Assembly (NCBI RefSeq): GCF_025717605.1
Contig: NZ_JAJIRQ010000002.1
Location: forward strand, 664,645-728,644
Source: Paucibacter sp. TC2R-5
Lineage (GTDB): Bacteria; Pseudomonadota; Gammaproteobacteria; Burkholderiales; Burkholderiaceae_C
Direction: 5' to 3'
DNA length: 64,000 bases
Every line of letters begins with the position of its first letter. The first letter of the stretch is position 1. Position numbers and translations under genes: made by a program. Positions 25,493 to 34,434 of this stretch are shown here, in pieces. The notes beneath the pieces are model-generated. The model was not told where the DNA came from, ran no database searches, and saw nothing but the letters and a program-made list of their open reading frames with translations.

Positions 25493-26020
25493 TCAGGCCG
25501 CCAACAAGTCCTTCAGCGCCAATCGGGCGCCCAAGGTCTGCATGCAGGCCTGCGCCAGCTCCCGGCCCTTCTTGACGAAATGCTCGCTGAAGTAACGCCG
25601 GTGTTCATCGTGCTCGTGAAAGTGATGTGGCGTCAGCACGGCCGAGAACACCGGTACGCCGCTGTCCAGTTGCACGCGCATCAGGCCGTCGATGACCGCC
25701 GTGGCGACAAAGTCATGACGGTAAATGCCGCCGTCGACAACCAGGCCGCAGGCCAGGATCGCATCAAAACGCCCGCTGGCGGCCAGTGTCTGCGCATGCA
25801 GCGGGATCTCGAAGGCGCCGGGCACCTCGAAGCATTCGATCCGGTCGGGCGGCAGGCCATGGGCTTGCAACTCGGCCAGACAGGCCTCGCGGGATTGACC
25901 GACGATGTCGGCATGCCAGCCCGCCGAAATGATGGCGATGCGGGTGGACGGCGCATGGGCCGCAAAACGGCCCATATGGCCGCCGGGAGTGCTGATATTG
26001 CTATTGAATCGCTGATTCAT
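25493..26020 (-). CDS. ribH: 6,7-dimethyl-8-ribityllumazine synthase, type II
   Basis: 175 residues. It condenses 5-amino-6-ribitylamino-uracil with dihydroxybutanone phosphate, the penultimate step of riboflavin synthesis. IISAGWHADIVGQS holds the type-II Trp (W36), VPGAFEIP the phosphate/substrate loop and GGIYRHDFVA the catalytic His (H102). The sequence resembles the short, non-icosahedral RibH2 form known from Brucella and rhizobia rather than the housekeeping RibH. ATG 26020 was chosen because the ORF upstream is leader RNA. An FMN riboswitch lies about 120 bases upstream, so the gene should be shut off by FMN. Confidence 0.92.
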   Translation of the reverse strand: MNQRFNSNISTPGGHMGRFAAHAPSTRIAIISAGWHADIVGQSREACLAELQAHGLPPDRIECFEVPGAFEIPLHAQTLAASGRFDAILACGLVVDGGIYRHDFVATAVIDGLMRVQLDSGVPVFSAVLTPHHFHEHDEHRRYFSEHFVKKGRELAQACMQTLGARLALKDLLAA

Positions 26021-26074
26021 GGTGGACCTTCCATAGGTTTGACACATAAATCAGGGCAAGCGCGCGAAGGCGAA

Positions 26075-26092
26075 CGCAGCGGCTCCGCTGCG
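26075..26092 (-). other. Hairpin in the ribH leader
   Basis: CGCAGCG and CGCTGCG arms with a four-base loop, between the FMN riboswitch and ribH. There is no U-run on the leftward strand, so it is not a standard terminator. It could be part of the expression platform or simply leader structure. Confidence 0.4.
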
Positions 26093-26140
26093 GCTTCTTC
26101 GAGAAAAAGTCACAACGGCGTTGCTGTATTCATCGCGATC

Positions 26141-26293
26141 TCTTTCATCCGGACTGTGACCGTCGGCTCTGGCATCGCACCAGATCTGCTGACCCCGCTT
26201 TGGCGCTTTTGATGCTCCGCTGCGGGCGCTCGCGGGCTCTCATGCCGAAACATGAATACCGCCGGTGGGGAATTTCACCCCGCCCTGAGAACG
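26141..26293 (-). promoter_or_regulatory. FMN riboswitch (RFN element) controlling ribH
   Basis: Read leftward, the RFN consensus is nearly complete: GTTCTCAGGGCGGGGTGAAA, TTCCCCACCGGCGGTA, GAGAGCCCGCGAGCG, AGCAGATCTGGTGCGATGCC, AGAGCCGACGGTCACAGTCC and GGATGAAAGAGA. The element binds FMN and switches off riboflavin genes. It lies upstream of ribH on the same strand. It also occupies the space between the helicase stop codon and ribH, so ribH needs its own promoter in or near 26295-26350. No other gene fits as its target. Confidence 0.95.
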
Positions 26294-26347
26294 CTGCCCC
26301 ATCTTTTCGGATGAGGCGCCGCGATTCTAGTTGCCTCTGCCTGGGGT

Positions 26348-29300
26348 TCAGCCCCGCAGCAAGGCCGCCAGCGCCTGTGCGTCCAGCACCGTCGCTTCCT
26401 CCTGCCCTTCCAGAATGCCGTCGGCCAGGCCGCGTTTGTCGCGGTGCAGGTCGATGATGCGCTCCTCGACCGAGCCGGCCGTGACCAGGCGGTAAACGGT
26501 CACCGGGCGCTTCTGGCCCATGCGGTGCGCGCGTCCGGTGGCCTGGTCTTCGGCGGCCGGGTTCCACCAGGGGTCGACGATCAAGACATAGTCGGCCATG
26601 GTCAGATTGAGGCCAAAACCGCCGGCCTTCAGGCTGATCAAAAAGACCTCGCCCTCGCCGCGCTGAAAGGCGGCCACGCGTTTGGTGCGCTCCGCCGCCG
26701 GCGTGCTGCCGTCCAGGTATTGGTACTTGACCCCCATGCTGTCGAGGCGCTCGGCCAGGATTTTCAAAAAGTCGGTGAACTGGCTGAACACCAAGGCCTT
26801 GTGCGAGCCGTCGACCAGCTCGCGCACGATGCGCTCGAACTCGCCTAACTTCGAACCCACCAGCCCAAGCTCTGGCGCCACCAGACGCGGGTCGCAGGCG
26901 GCGCGGCGCAGTCGCATCAGCTCGGCCAGCACCTGCATAGGCGCGGCTTGACCATTCTTGGCGGCGCTGGCCACCGCGTCCTGGGCCGAGCGGCGCAGCG
27001 CTTCCAGAAAGCTCTTCTCTTCGCTGCTGGGCTGCACCAGGTGAACGATTTCGGTGCGGGCCGGCAAGTCTTGCAGCACTTGCGTCTTGGTCCGGCGCAG
27101 CAAGAACGGCGAGACCAGGCGGCGCAGGCGCTGGCGGGCCGGCGCGTCCTGGTGCTTCTCGATCGGCGTGGCGAAGCGCTCGCTGAACTGCGCCGCGCTA
27201 CCCAAGAGGCCGGGGTTGATCAGATTCATGATGGACCACAGATCGGCCAGTCGGTTCTCGACCGGCGTGCCCGACAGCGCCAGGCGGAAATCGGCCTTGA
27301 ACTCGGCCACCGATTTGGCGCGCTTGGTGGCGGCGTTCTTGAGCGCCTGCGCCTCGTCCATCACCAGCGTGGCCCATTGCTTGTTGGCGAACAATTCGCC
27401 ATCAATCTGTGCCAGGGCATAACTGACCACCAGCACGTCACCGGGCCCGGCCGCTTCGATCAAGCCGGCACGGTCAGCAGGGTCAGAACTTTCGCCGTAG
27501 ACCGTGGCCCGCAGGCCCGGCGCGAAAACAGCCGTTTCTTCCAGCCAGTTGCCACAGACCGAGGTCGGCGCCAGCACCAGCGCCGGCCCCAGCTCGGCGC
27601 GGTCTATCAGCAGAGCGAGGGTCTGCACCGTCTTGCCCAGGCCCATATCGTCGGCCAGGCAAGCGCCCAGGCCAGCTCGCGCCAGCCGCGTCATCCAGGC
27701 GAAACCCTCCATCTGATAGCTGCGCAATTCGGCTCGCAAGCCCGCCGGCAATGCGGGCTGCAAGGCGGCTGCGCCGGCCAGCGCGTCCATGCGGCTGTGC
27801 CAGGATTTGTCGCCGTCCACCGCCATATCGATCAAGGTCTCGTCCAGCCAAGAGGCCACCGCGTGCGGCAGCTGCAGCTGGTCTTTCTTGAGTTGGCCCA
27901 GCGCATCGAGGTCGCGCAGCTGCTGGCGCAGCTGCTCGCTCAGGGCCAGATACTCGCCCTCGCCCAGGCGCACAAAACGGCTGCGCGAGGCGCGCGCCAG
28001 CGTCAGCAGCTCTTGCAGGCCGATCACGCGGCCTTCGTCCAGCTGGGCCTCACCGTTCAGCCCCAGCCAGTCGCGCCCGCTGCTGACCTGCACCGTCAGG
28101 CTCTGGCTGGCCACCGGCGTCACGCGCAGCGGCTTGCCCTTGGGCCAATCGAGCGCGGCAATGCCGGGCAGGCCTGGCAAGACCTCGACCGCGCGCAGCG
28201 CTTCTTCCGCATCGGCCAGCATCCAGGGCGACTCCGGCCCCAGCTCGGGGTCGAGAAAAGGCAGGGCGTCGAGCACCGTCAGGCGCGCCGCATGCTCGGC
28301 GGCCAGGTCGCGCTCGGTCGCCAGGCTGACGCCCTCATGCATGCACATCAGCCGCGCGCGGCCCTGGCCCGGCGTGACGGCGGGCCCAAAGCCGCCGAAT
28401 GGTTGCGCCACCAATTGCAGCTGCAGGCCGTCGCCGAGCGGGAACAGGCGCGCGCGCAAGCGGCTGTCACCGGCCACCATCTGGCCGGCCTCGGCATCGC
28501 TGTGCAGTTGGAACAGGCCGCTCAAGACTTGCAGCGCGGCGCCTAACTCGGCCGTGGCACTGACCGGCACTGCCCAGCCCTGCGCCACCAATTCGGCTAC
28601 GCGTTTTTGCGCGCTGCTGACGCGGATCAGCCGCGCGCGCTGTGGGCCGTCGCGCAGGATGCGCAGCGAATCGCGCCGCGCGGCTTCCGCCTCATGGTTG
28701 CTGCCGAAATAGCCGAACAGGCGTGGCGGCTCGATACCGACCAGGGCCGGGTGAATACGGAATTCGAATTGCTCTTCGCCCGTCTCTTGACCGGCCTCGT
28801 CCTTGCGTGGGCGTTTCAGAACCTCCAGCTCCGGTTGCGCCTCAACCAGCTCAACCCATTGGCCCGGCGCGTCGGCAAACATCAGCGCCGGGTGGCCGAT
28901 CAGGGCCACCGCCGCCTGCGGGCCGTCGATCTGAAAGCTGTTGACACCGCCATAAGGGCTGCGCTCGATATGGCGCAGCACCGCGTTGTCGCGCGCATCG
29001 GCGGCGCCGCTCTTCTTCAGCTTGGTCAGGGTGATGGGTTTGAGCTTGGCCACACCGCGCGCGCTCACGCTGCGCTCCAGCGGCTCCACGTCTTGCACGC
29101 GGCCCTGGGCGTCGAGGGTGAGCTGCCAGGCCAGCTCGGTCGTGCTGCCGGCCGGCTTGGTGAGGGCTTTTTCGTCGCCCAGCGAGGTGATGGCGGCGAG
29201 CGCGTCGCGCCAGGCCTCACGCGGTGCACTCAAGAAACTAGCCGGCGCTCTTTTACCCTGCAAATTCAGCGTTATGACACCCATCTCCAAGCGCTCGGCG

Positions 29301-30715
29301 GCGGCCGCTAGCCAGCTGGCCAGCCAGAGCTGACCACTGCTTTGCAGGCGTTGCACCAGAGCTTGCACGGCGGGGGGCTCCCAGCCCTGCGCCGCCTTGC
29401 CGGCCCAGGCGGCGAGCAGTAAACGCTCGGCCGCAGGACCCAAGCTGTGCTCGCGCGACTCCAGCGCCGGTAGGTAGGCCAGGCAGTTTTCGTCCAGGCT
29501 GTCTTCGCCCAAGCGGGTGCCGATCACATGGGCCCAGCGGCCCCAGCCTTCATAGGGCGATGGGCTGCGCGAGCCCGATTCGCCGATGCAGAATTTGCGC
29601 GCTGCCGTCCAAGCCTTGGGGTCATCTTGCGCCAGCAAGCACATCACATAGATGCGCGCCATATCGGGGTCCAGCGCGTCGCGGCGTGCACCTGTGGCCT
29701 TGCGGATATCCTTGATGGCCGCTTCGAAGGCCATCACCGCCGGCGCCCACTCACCGCGCGCGGCCAGCTCGGCGCCTTCAAACATCGCCATGCTGGGGCC
29801 ACTCAAGCCTTGCAGCAAATCGCGCATGCCCGCAAAGTCCAGCGCCTGCGCGCGCGCCTCGGCCAGCTGCGCGCGCAAGCCCGGCGCCACCGACAGCGGC
29901 TCGGCCTTGAAGCGACCTTCCAGCCAATGCGACATCAGCTTGGCGCGCGGGTCGGTGGAGGGCAGCAAGCTCATCGCCTGGCCCAGCAAGCCGGCGCGCA
30001 GGTCAGCCGCCATGCGGTCCAGCATCAGCGGCATCCAGGGCTGGGTCAGCGCGTCCAGCAAAAGCATGGGGTCGCCGTGCAACTCCATCAGCGGGCCCTT
30101 GAGGCTCTTCTCAAAGTCGGCCCGGCTGACGCCGGAAAAAATATACAGGCGCAACATCGCCAGCATCTCGGCGCGCGAGCGAAAGCTGATCCAGCCGATT
30201 TCGCGCCGCACATCGCCATAGCCGCCGCCCAAGACCCAGGCCAGTCGGCGCCAGTAGCTCGGCAATTGCGGTGGTTCCTCGCGCAGCAGCAGAAGCTGCA
30301 TGCGGTCGCTGTGTTCACGCGGGTCCAGCACAAAGCCATGGCCCGGTACCTGCTCGACCAAGCCACGGCGCAGCAGAGACTGCAGGCATTGCGCCGTTTG
30401 GCTCAGTTCAAACGGCAGGCCCCGCGCTCGGTCGACAGCGCCGCTGGCCTGCAGCCATTGCTGCACACCCTGCGCACCGCGCGTGCCGCCGCTGAGCAGC
30501 AGCGCGTCAAACACCTGTTGCTCATCGTCGGCATGCAAGGGCGGCGACGCTGGCTTGTTGGTTTTGGCGCCGCCAGAGGGGGCAGACTTGCTGTTCATGA
30601 TTTCGGCTTTGATATGACGCGCTTTGGCCAGCAACTCCTCCTTGTTTTGTGACACCAGTCCGGCGATGGAGGCCGGGCGCGCATCAAAACTCGGGGGAGG
30701 AATCTTCTTGGCCAT
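26348..30715 (-). CDS. Large SNF2-family DEAD/DEAH-box helicase
   Basis: 1455 residues. The ATPase core is in the last 480: a RSYQMEGFAWMTRLARAGLG entry, Walker A ADDMGLGKT (about 1015-1023), DEAQ box VMDEAQALKN (about 1118), SGTPVENRL, then the second RecA lobe with LVFSQFTDFLKIL, YLDGSTPAAERTKRV, SLKAGGFGLNL and DQATGRAHRMGQKRPV. Residues 1-950 are Ala/Leu-rich with no recognisable SWIM or nuclease domain. SNF2 enzymes move along DNA and remodel protein-DNA complexes; the bacterial form is often linked to transcription recycling or defence, but neither is shown here. Start at MAKKIPPPSF (30715). Confidence 0.9.
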   Translation of the reverse strand: MAKKIPPPSFDARPASIAGLVSQNKEELLAKARHIKAEIMNSKSAPSGGAKTNKPASPPLHADDEQQVFDALLLSGGTRGAQGVQQWLQASGAVDRARGLPFELSQTAQCLQSLLRRGLVEQVPGHGFVLDPREHSDRMQLLLLREEPPQLPSYWRRLAWVLGGGYGDVRREIGWISFRSRAEMLAMLRLYIFSGVSRADFEKSLKGPLMELHGDPMLLLDALTQPWMPLMLDRMAADLRAGLLGQAMSLLPSTDPRAKLMSHWLEGRFKAEPLSVAPGLRAQLAEARAQALDFAGMRDLLQGLSGPSMAMFEGAELAARGEWAPAVMAFEAAIKDIRKATGARRDALDPDMARIYVMCLLAQDDPKAWTAARKFCIGESGSRSPSPYEGWGRWAHVIGTRLGEDSLDENCLAYLPALESREHSLGPAAERLLLAAWAGKAAQGWEPPAVQALVQRLQSSGQLWLASWLAAAAERLEMGVITLNLQGKRAPASFLSAPREAWRDALAAITSLGDEKALTKPAGSTTELAWQLTLDAQGRVQDVEPLERSVSARGVAKLKPITLTKLKKSGAADARDNAVLRHIERSPYGGVNSFQIDGPQAAVALIGHPALMFADAPGQWVELVEAQPELEVLKRPRKDEAGQETGEEQFEFRIHPALVGIEPPRLFGYFGSNHEAEAARRDSLRILRDGPQRARLIRVSSAQKRVAELVAQGWAVPVSATAELGAALQVLSGLFQLHSDAEAGQMVAGDSRLRARLFPLGDGLQLQLVAQPFGGFGPAVTPGQGRARLMCMHEGVSLATERDLAAEHAARLTVLDALPFLDPELGPESPWMLADAEEALRAVEVLPGLPGIAALDWPKGKPLRVTPVASQSLTVQVSSGRDWLGLNGEAQLDEGRVIGLQELLTLARASRSRFVRLGEGEYLALSEQLRQQLRDLDALGQLKKDQLQLPHAVASWLDETLIDMAVDGDKSWHSRMDALAGAAALQPALPAGLRAELRSYQMEGFAWMTRLARAGLGACLADDMGLGKTVQTLALLIDRAELGPALVLAPTSVCGNWLEETAVFAPGLRATVYGESSDPADRAGLIEAAGPGDVLVVSYALAQIDGELFANKQWATLVMDEAQALKNAATKRAKSVAEFKADFRLALSGTPVENRLADLWSIMNLINPGLLGSAAQFSERFATPIEKHQDAPARQRLRRLVSPFLLRRTKTQVLQDLPARTEIVHLVQPSSEEKSFLEALRRSAQDAVASAAKNGQAAPMQVLAELMRLRRAACDPRLVAPELGLVGSKLGEFERIVRELVDGSHKALVFSQFTDFLKILAERLDSMGVKYQYLDGSTPAAERTKRVAAFQRGEGEVFLISLKAGGFGLNLTMADYVLIVDPWWNPAAEDQATGRAHRMGQKRPVTVYRLVTAGSVEERIIDLHRDKRGLADGILEGQEEATVLDAQALAALLRG

Positions 30716-30968
30716 ATTGCATTGGAGAGCGAAGCGCGCAGTATGCCTACCCGCGCGGCCCCAAGCGCTTGTCGGGCAAGCGGGGTCTGCTCTGTGATGC
30801 AAGTCACGCGTCCCGCTCCCCAGCCCGCTCGGGGCTCAAATGCGCACACAAAGCCGGTAATGCTCACTTGCTTTAGCCGCTGGGCACCGTACATTGCAGT
30901 CAAGCGCCGGATCTGTTCTCTCAAGGCTCCACCTGCAGCGGCGCAAAAATCTAATTTCGATCCACCCC

Positions 30969-31757
30969 ATGAAAATACGCGTCCTTGGTTGCTCCGGTGC
31001 AATTGCGTCCGGTTACAAGACCACCGCCTTTTTGCTGGACGACTGCATCTTGATCGACGCCGGTACCGGTGTCGGTGATTTGCCGCTAGAAGCAATGGCG
31101 CGAATTGACCATATCTTGGTCAGTCACTCGCACTTGGACCATGTGTTGGCGATCCCGCTGATGGCCGATGCGGTGCTGCGCATGCGCGAGGTCGCCGGGC
31201 GGCCACCGATCCAGATCCACGCGCTGCCAGAGACCTTGGACGCCTTGCGCCGGCATATTTTCAATGGCGTCATCTGGCCCGACTTCACCCGCCTGCCCAG
31301 CGCGGCGCATCCGGTGCTGAGCCTGCACCCCTTCGAGCTGGGCCAGCGCTTGATGCTGCGGGGGGCTGATGAGAAAACACGCGAGATTGAGGTCATCACC
31401 GCCGCGCACACGGTGCCTGCGGTTGGCTTTGCGGTCAGCGGCGCCCAGGGTAACTGGGTCTTCACAGGGGATACCGGCCCCAACCCGCTGCTTTGGCAGC
31501 GTTTGGCCGACATGCCGCTGGCGCATTTGGTGATAGAAACCGCGTTTGGCGATGACGAGCAGCGCCTCGCCCAGGTCAGCCGCCATTTATGCCCTTCGGC
31601 ATTGAGTTTGGAGCTGGCCCAGTTGGGCGGCAGCGTCGAGGTGCATATCACCCACATCAAGCCGGGCGAAGACGAAGCCGTGATGGGGGCCGTCTCCGCA
31701 CTGGCCACGCCGCACCGCATCAGCGCGCTGAAGGCGGGGGATGAGATGGTGTTTTAG
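30969..31757 (+). CDS. Metallo-beta-lactamase fold 3',5'-cyclic-nucleotide phosphodiesterase-like protein
   Basis: 262 residues. The zinc-binding motif is HSHLDH (53-58), preceded by ILIDAGTGVGDLPL and followed by HTVPAVGFAV, GDTGPN and HITHIKPGE, as in class II cAMP phosphodiesterases and related bacterial hydrolases. It is likely a soluble cytoplasmic enzyme hydrolysing a cyclic nucleotide or other phosphodiester. ATG 30969 (MKIRVLGCSGAIASG) is the family start. It diverges from the SNF2 gene across 253 bases in which I saw no convincing promoter pair. A rho-independent terminator follows 46 bases after its stop. Confidence 0.83.
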   Translation: MKIRVLGCSGAIASGYKTTAFLLDDCILIDAGTGVGDLPLEAMARIDHILVSHSHLDHVLAIPLMADAVLRMREVAGRPPIQIHALPETLDALRRHIFNGVIWPDFTRLPSAAHPVLSLHPFELGQRLMLRGADEKTREIEVITAAHTVPAVGFAVSGAQGNWVFTGDTGPNPLLWQRLADMPLAHLVIETAFGDDEQRLAQVSRHLCPSALSLELAQLGGSVEVHITHIKPGEDEAVMGAVSALATPHRISALKAGDEMVF

Positions 31758-31803
31758 GTCCTCCAGTAGCAAGCCCTGTGTTGGCTTGTGCGGCAGTTGA
31801 ACT

Positions 31804-31836
31804 AAAAGCGCCTACCCGGGCGCTTTTTGTTTTTTC
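31804..31836 (+). terminator. Rho-independent terminator after the phosphodiesterase gene
   Basis: AAAAGCGCC, a six-base loop, then GGCGCTTTT followed by TGTTTTTT. The nine-base stem is perfect. It separates the phosphodiesterase gene from the independently transcribed pilin gene. Confidence 0.85.
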
Positions 31837-31994
31837 CAAGGCGAATGGCTGAGCAAGCTGGAGCTGACAAAAAACGTCACATTGACACCTCGCCGACAGA
31901 ATTGCGCCCACTGAAGTGACCATTTTTGTCAGTTGCCTGGCGCGCCCACCGGGTCAAGCGTGAGAAAGCACACGGAAACTCCGGTAAAAATACC

Positions 31995-32010
31995 TGGCAT
32001 GACCCCTGCA
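31995..32010 (+). promoter_or_regulatory. Sigma-54 promoter of the pilin gene
   Basis: TGGCATGACCCCTGCA fits the -24/-12 pattern: GG at 31996-31997, exactly ten bases, then GC at 32008-32009 (consensus TGGCACG-N4-TTGCA). Transcription would start near 32021, giving a leader of about 44 bases to the pilin ATG. In Pseudomonas and relatives, pilA is switched on by RpoN with the PilS/PilR pair; those genes are outside this window. Confidence 0.82.
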
Positions 32011-32064
32011 TTCAGGGGGGTAGCCTCTACCCCTTTTCAACACCCCCTCTGCAGGAGTCCCATC

Positions 32065-32499
32065 ATGAACATGAAGCGCGTACAACAAGGTTTCACCCTG
32101 ATCGAACTGATGATCGTCGTGGCGATTATTGGTATTTTGGCTGCGGTGGCGATTCCGCAATATCGCGATTACACGTCGAAGTCCAAAGCTGCGTCCGGTT
32201 TGTCTAGCCTGAATGCATACAAGCAAGCGGTGTCCATCTGTGCTCAAGAGACAAGTACGCTCACCGGATGCAATTTGGGCACGAATGGCATCCCTGCCAC
32301 GATGGCAACCCCATTGATCAGCTCGGTCGCGATCACCGACGGAGTGATTACCGCAGCCGTGCCAGCCAATGCGATGGGCAATACTGCAGCGGGTTCAATC
32401 ATCCTGACACCAACGTCTGGCGCCGCATCGATTACTTGGGCCATCACATCAACAGGCATGCCATCAGCCGTTTCCACCGCTTTAGCTAAGAACAACTGA
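32065..32499 (+). CDS. pilA: Type IV pilin (PilA-like major pilin)
   Basis: 144 residues. The prepilin leader is MNMKRVQQG, cleaved before F10; [20 protein letters not shown] follows, with the essential Glu5 of the mature form. The rest is a small globular head. Its two cysteines, C59 and C69, are close together near the middle rather than forming the usual C-terminal disulfide loop. Type IV pili serve twitching, attachment and DNA uptake. AGGAG lies nine bases ahead of the ATG. Transcribed alone: sigma-54 promoter in front, strong terminator behind. Minor-pilin function cannot be excluded. Confidence 0.88.
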   Translation: MNMKRVQQGFTLIELMIVVAIIGILAAVAIPQYRDYTSKSKAASGLSSLNAYKQAVSICAQETSTLTGCNLGTNGIPATMATPLISSVAITDGVITAAVPANAMGNTAAGSIILTPTSGAASITWAITSTGMPSAVSTALAKNN

Positions 32500-32583
32500 T
32501 ACGTCTATTCATGCAGGTATTCGCCCGGTAACTTGAAACGAGGCAAGGAACTCCAACACCTCCACCGGGCCAAACCGAGCCCC

Positions 32584-32610
32584 AAAAAGCGCCCTTACCG
32601 GCGCTTTTTT
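32584..32610 (+). terminator. Rho-independent terminator after the pilin gene
   Basis: AAAAAGCGCC, six-base loop, GGCGCTTTTT with a T-run to 32610. The stem core is identical to that of the terminator at 31804, so the pilin gene is bracketed by near-identical terminators. The stem with A-run and T-run could also act on the leftward hydrolase operon. Confidence 0.87.
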
Positions 32611-32639
32611 ATTGAGCAAGGCAAAACTAAAGCGATGGT

Positions 32640-33539
32640 CTATGCATCAGTTAAGCCGCCCGACTCCGCCACGCTCCTGATCCCCGCCACAAACCTCGGC
32701 CACAACTGCTCCGGCAAGTCATGGCCCATGCCTTCTATGATGTCCAGCCGGGCGCCAGCAATCCGCCGCACCAGATCATGCGCGGCGGCAACCGGTATCA
32801 GCGGGTCTTTGTCACCGTGTTGAACCAGGGTCGGCGTCTTGATGCGGCCGAGTTGGCCGGCGCGGTGGGTGTCGGCGGCGATGGCCGCGAGTTGGCGCAA
32901 GACGCCGCGTGGGCGGTTGCTGCGCCGCAGCGAGGCCGAGATGCGCTGGCGCAGTTCGGCCTCGGGTGCCGGGTAGGCGGGGCTGCCGATCAGACGGAAC
33001 AGCCTGTAAGTGCGCTCGGCCACGGCCGCAAAGTCATGCGGGTCGCTGGGCCGGCTGAGCAAGGCGCCGCGCACGCGCATCGATGGGCCGGGCAGCCTGT
33101 GGCTGCCGCTGCTGGTCATCATCAAGGTCAGACTTTTGACCCGTTCGGGGGCGAGTAGCGCCAACTGCTGGGCGATCATGCCGCCCATCGAAGCGCCGCA
33201 AACATGGGCTCGGCGCAGCCCCAAAGCATCCAGCACCCCCAAGGCGTCGCGCGCCATATCGGCCAGGCTGTAGGGGCTGCGCACCGGCAGACGCAAGAGA
33301 TGCTGAACCGAGGCGATGGCGATATTGGGCACGCCCAGCTGATCGAGGTGCTGGCTCAGGCCGGCGTCACGGTTGTCAAAACGGATGACCCGGAAGCCGG
33401 CCGCCAGCAGCTGCTGCACCAGGCCTTGCGGCCAAGCCACCAACTGCATCCCCAAGCCCATGATCATCAACAAAGGTTCGGCGTCGGCCGGGCCCTGATC
33501 GTCGACTTCAAACCTCAAGCCATTGGCGGAAATTTGCAT
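32640..33539 (-). CDS. Alpha/beta hydrolase
   Basis: 299 residues. Nucleophile S117 in the elbow GASMGG, Asp in HGDKDPLIP and His in GMGHDLP give a complete catalytic triad. LLMIMGLGMQLVAWPQGLVQ at the start is the oxyanion region of esterase- or epoxide-hydrolase-like members. The substrate is unknown. It is the third and last gene of a leftward operon headed by a wax ester synthase/DGAT, and lies 19 bases after a second hydrolase, which suggests lipid-ester turnover. Confidence 0.85.
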   Translation of the reverse strand: MQISANGLRFEVDDQGPADAEPLLMIMGLGMQLVAWPQGLVQQLLAAGFRVIRFDNRDAGLSQHLDQLGVPNIAIASVQHLLRLPVRSPYSLADMARDALGVLDALGLRRAHVCGASMGGMIAQQLALLAPERVKSLTLMMTSSGSHRLPGPSMRVRGALLSRPSDPHDFAAVAERTYRLFRLIGSPAYPAPEAELRQRISASLRRSNRPRGVLRQLAAIAADTHRAGQLGRIKTPTLVQHGDKDPLIPVAAAHDLVRRIAGARLDIIEGMGHDLPEQLWPRFVAGIRSVAESGGLTDA

Positions 33540-33558
33540 ATTGAATGAAGAAATCGGC

Positions 33559-34395
33559 TCAGATCGGCATGCGGTAAAACCAGCGCTTGGCGCCCTGCGG
33601 CTCAAACGCCGCCCAATGTTGCGGGTCTTGCGTGAGCCGGTCCGCCAACGCAAACAGCGCCAAGGGGTTCAGCCCCAGGCCCAGATGGCTGGCATGCACC
33701 TCGATGTTCTCGCTGTGGCCCACCGACGGGTCGGGCTCGATGACGCTGCAGCGCCAGGAAACGATGCCGTCGCTGCGCGAGTAGATCGAGGTCGTGGGCA
33801 CCGGCGGCGTCTTGCGGATCTGCGCCAGCATCTGCGGGTCACCAACGTGCCGCCCATTCATCAGCTCGAAAAAGCGCCAGGCATTGGTGGCCCTGGGGTG
33901 GCCGGTGAAGGGCGTGCCCAGCGTGACCACGCAGCGCGTGTGGTCGGGCAGCTCCTTGGCCAACTCGCGCGCATAGATGCCGCCCAAACTCCAGCCGACC
34001 AGGCTCACCGGCCGCGCATGACGCTTGAACAGGGCCTTGACGTCGGCGCTGCATTGCTCCAACACGCCGTGGCGCGGGCCGAAGTTGAAGCCTTGGTGCC
34101 AAGGGTGAGTCTCGTAACCCAGGCTGTCGAGAAAGCGCCGCAGCGGCTGGGTCGTCACATCATTGGCGCCCAGGCCGGGGAAGACGATCACCGGGTGCCC
34201 ATCGCCCCGCGGCAGCTTGCGCAGCCAGGGCGTGGCCGCCAGCAGCGCCGCATATTCCCAGGGCGCGCGGCCCTCCAGCATCATCAAAAAAGCATTGGGC
34301 GCGGGGAAATCAGGCAGCAATGGGGTCGCTTCGTCGGGCGTGTTCGCCGAGGGGGCGGCAGATTTCTTCGGTGCGGGGCGAGAAGTGGATCGCAT
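33559..34395 (-). CDS. Alpha/beta hydrolase, lipase/esterase-like
   Basis: 278 residues. Nucleophile S136 in VGWSLGGIYA; HPVIVFPGLGANDVTTQPLR holds the oxyanion loop. VVTLGTPFTG and SRSDGIVSWR fit the Asp region, and VHASHLGLG the His. This pattern (no signal peptide, GxSxGG, LGTPF) is that of cytoplasmic lipase-like enzymes found beside WS/DGAT genes. It may hydrolyse acylglycerols or wax esters, or supply acyl groups. Operon middle gene, 39 bases after the DGAT gene. Confidence 0.83.
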   Translation of the reverse strand: MRSTSRPAPKKSAAPSANTPDEATPLLPDFPAPNAFLMMLEGRAPWEYAALLAATPWLRKLPRGDGHPVIVFPGLGANDVTTQPLRRFLDSLGYETHPWHQGFNFGPRHGVLEQCSADVKALFKRHARPVSLVGWSLGGIYARELAKELPDHTRCVVTLGTPFTGHPRATNAWRFFELMNGRHVGDPQMLAQIRKTPPVPTTSIYSRSDGIVSWRCSVIEPDPSVGHSENIEVHASHLGLGLNPLALFALADRLTQDPQHWAAFEPQGAKRWFYRMPI

Positions 34396-34434
34396 GCAGG
34401 CGGTGCAGAAAACTAAAAGGTGTCTCGCTGCATA

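Noticed and set aside
26075..26092. ribH leader hairpin as a rho-independent terminator
   Set aside because: No U-run follows on the leftward strand; kept only as a leader hairpin.
26948..28546. 532-codon rightward frame inside the SNF2 gene
   Set aside because: Antisense shadow of a conserved helicase; low-complexity composition.
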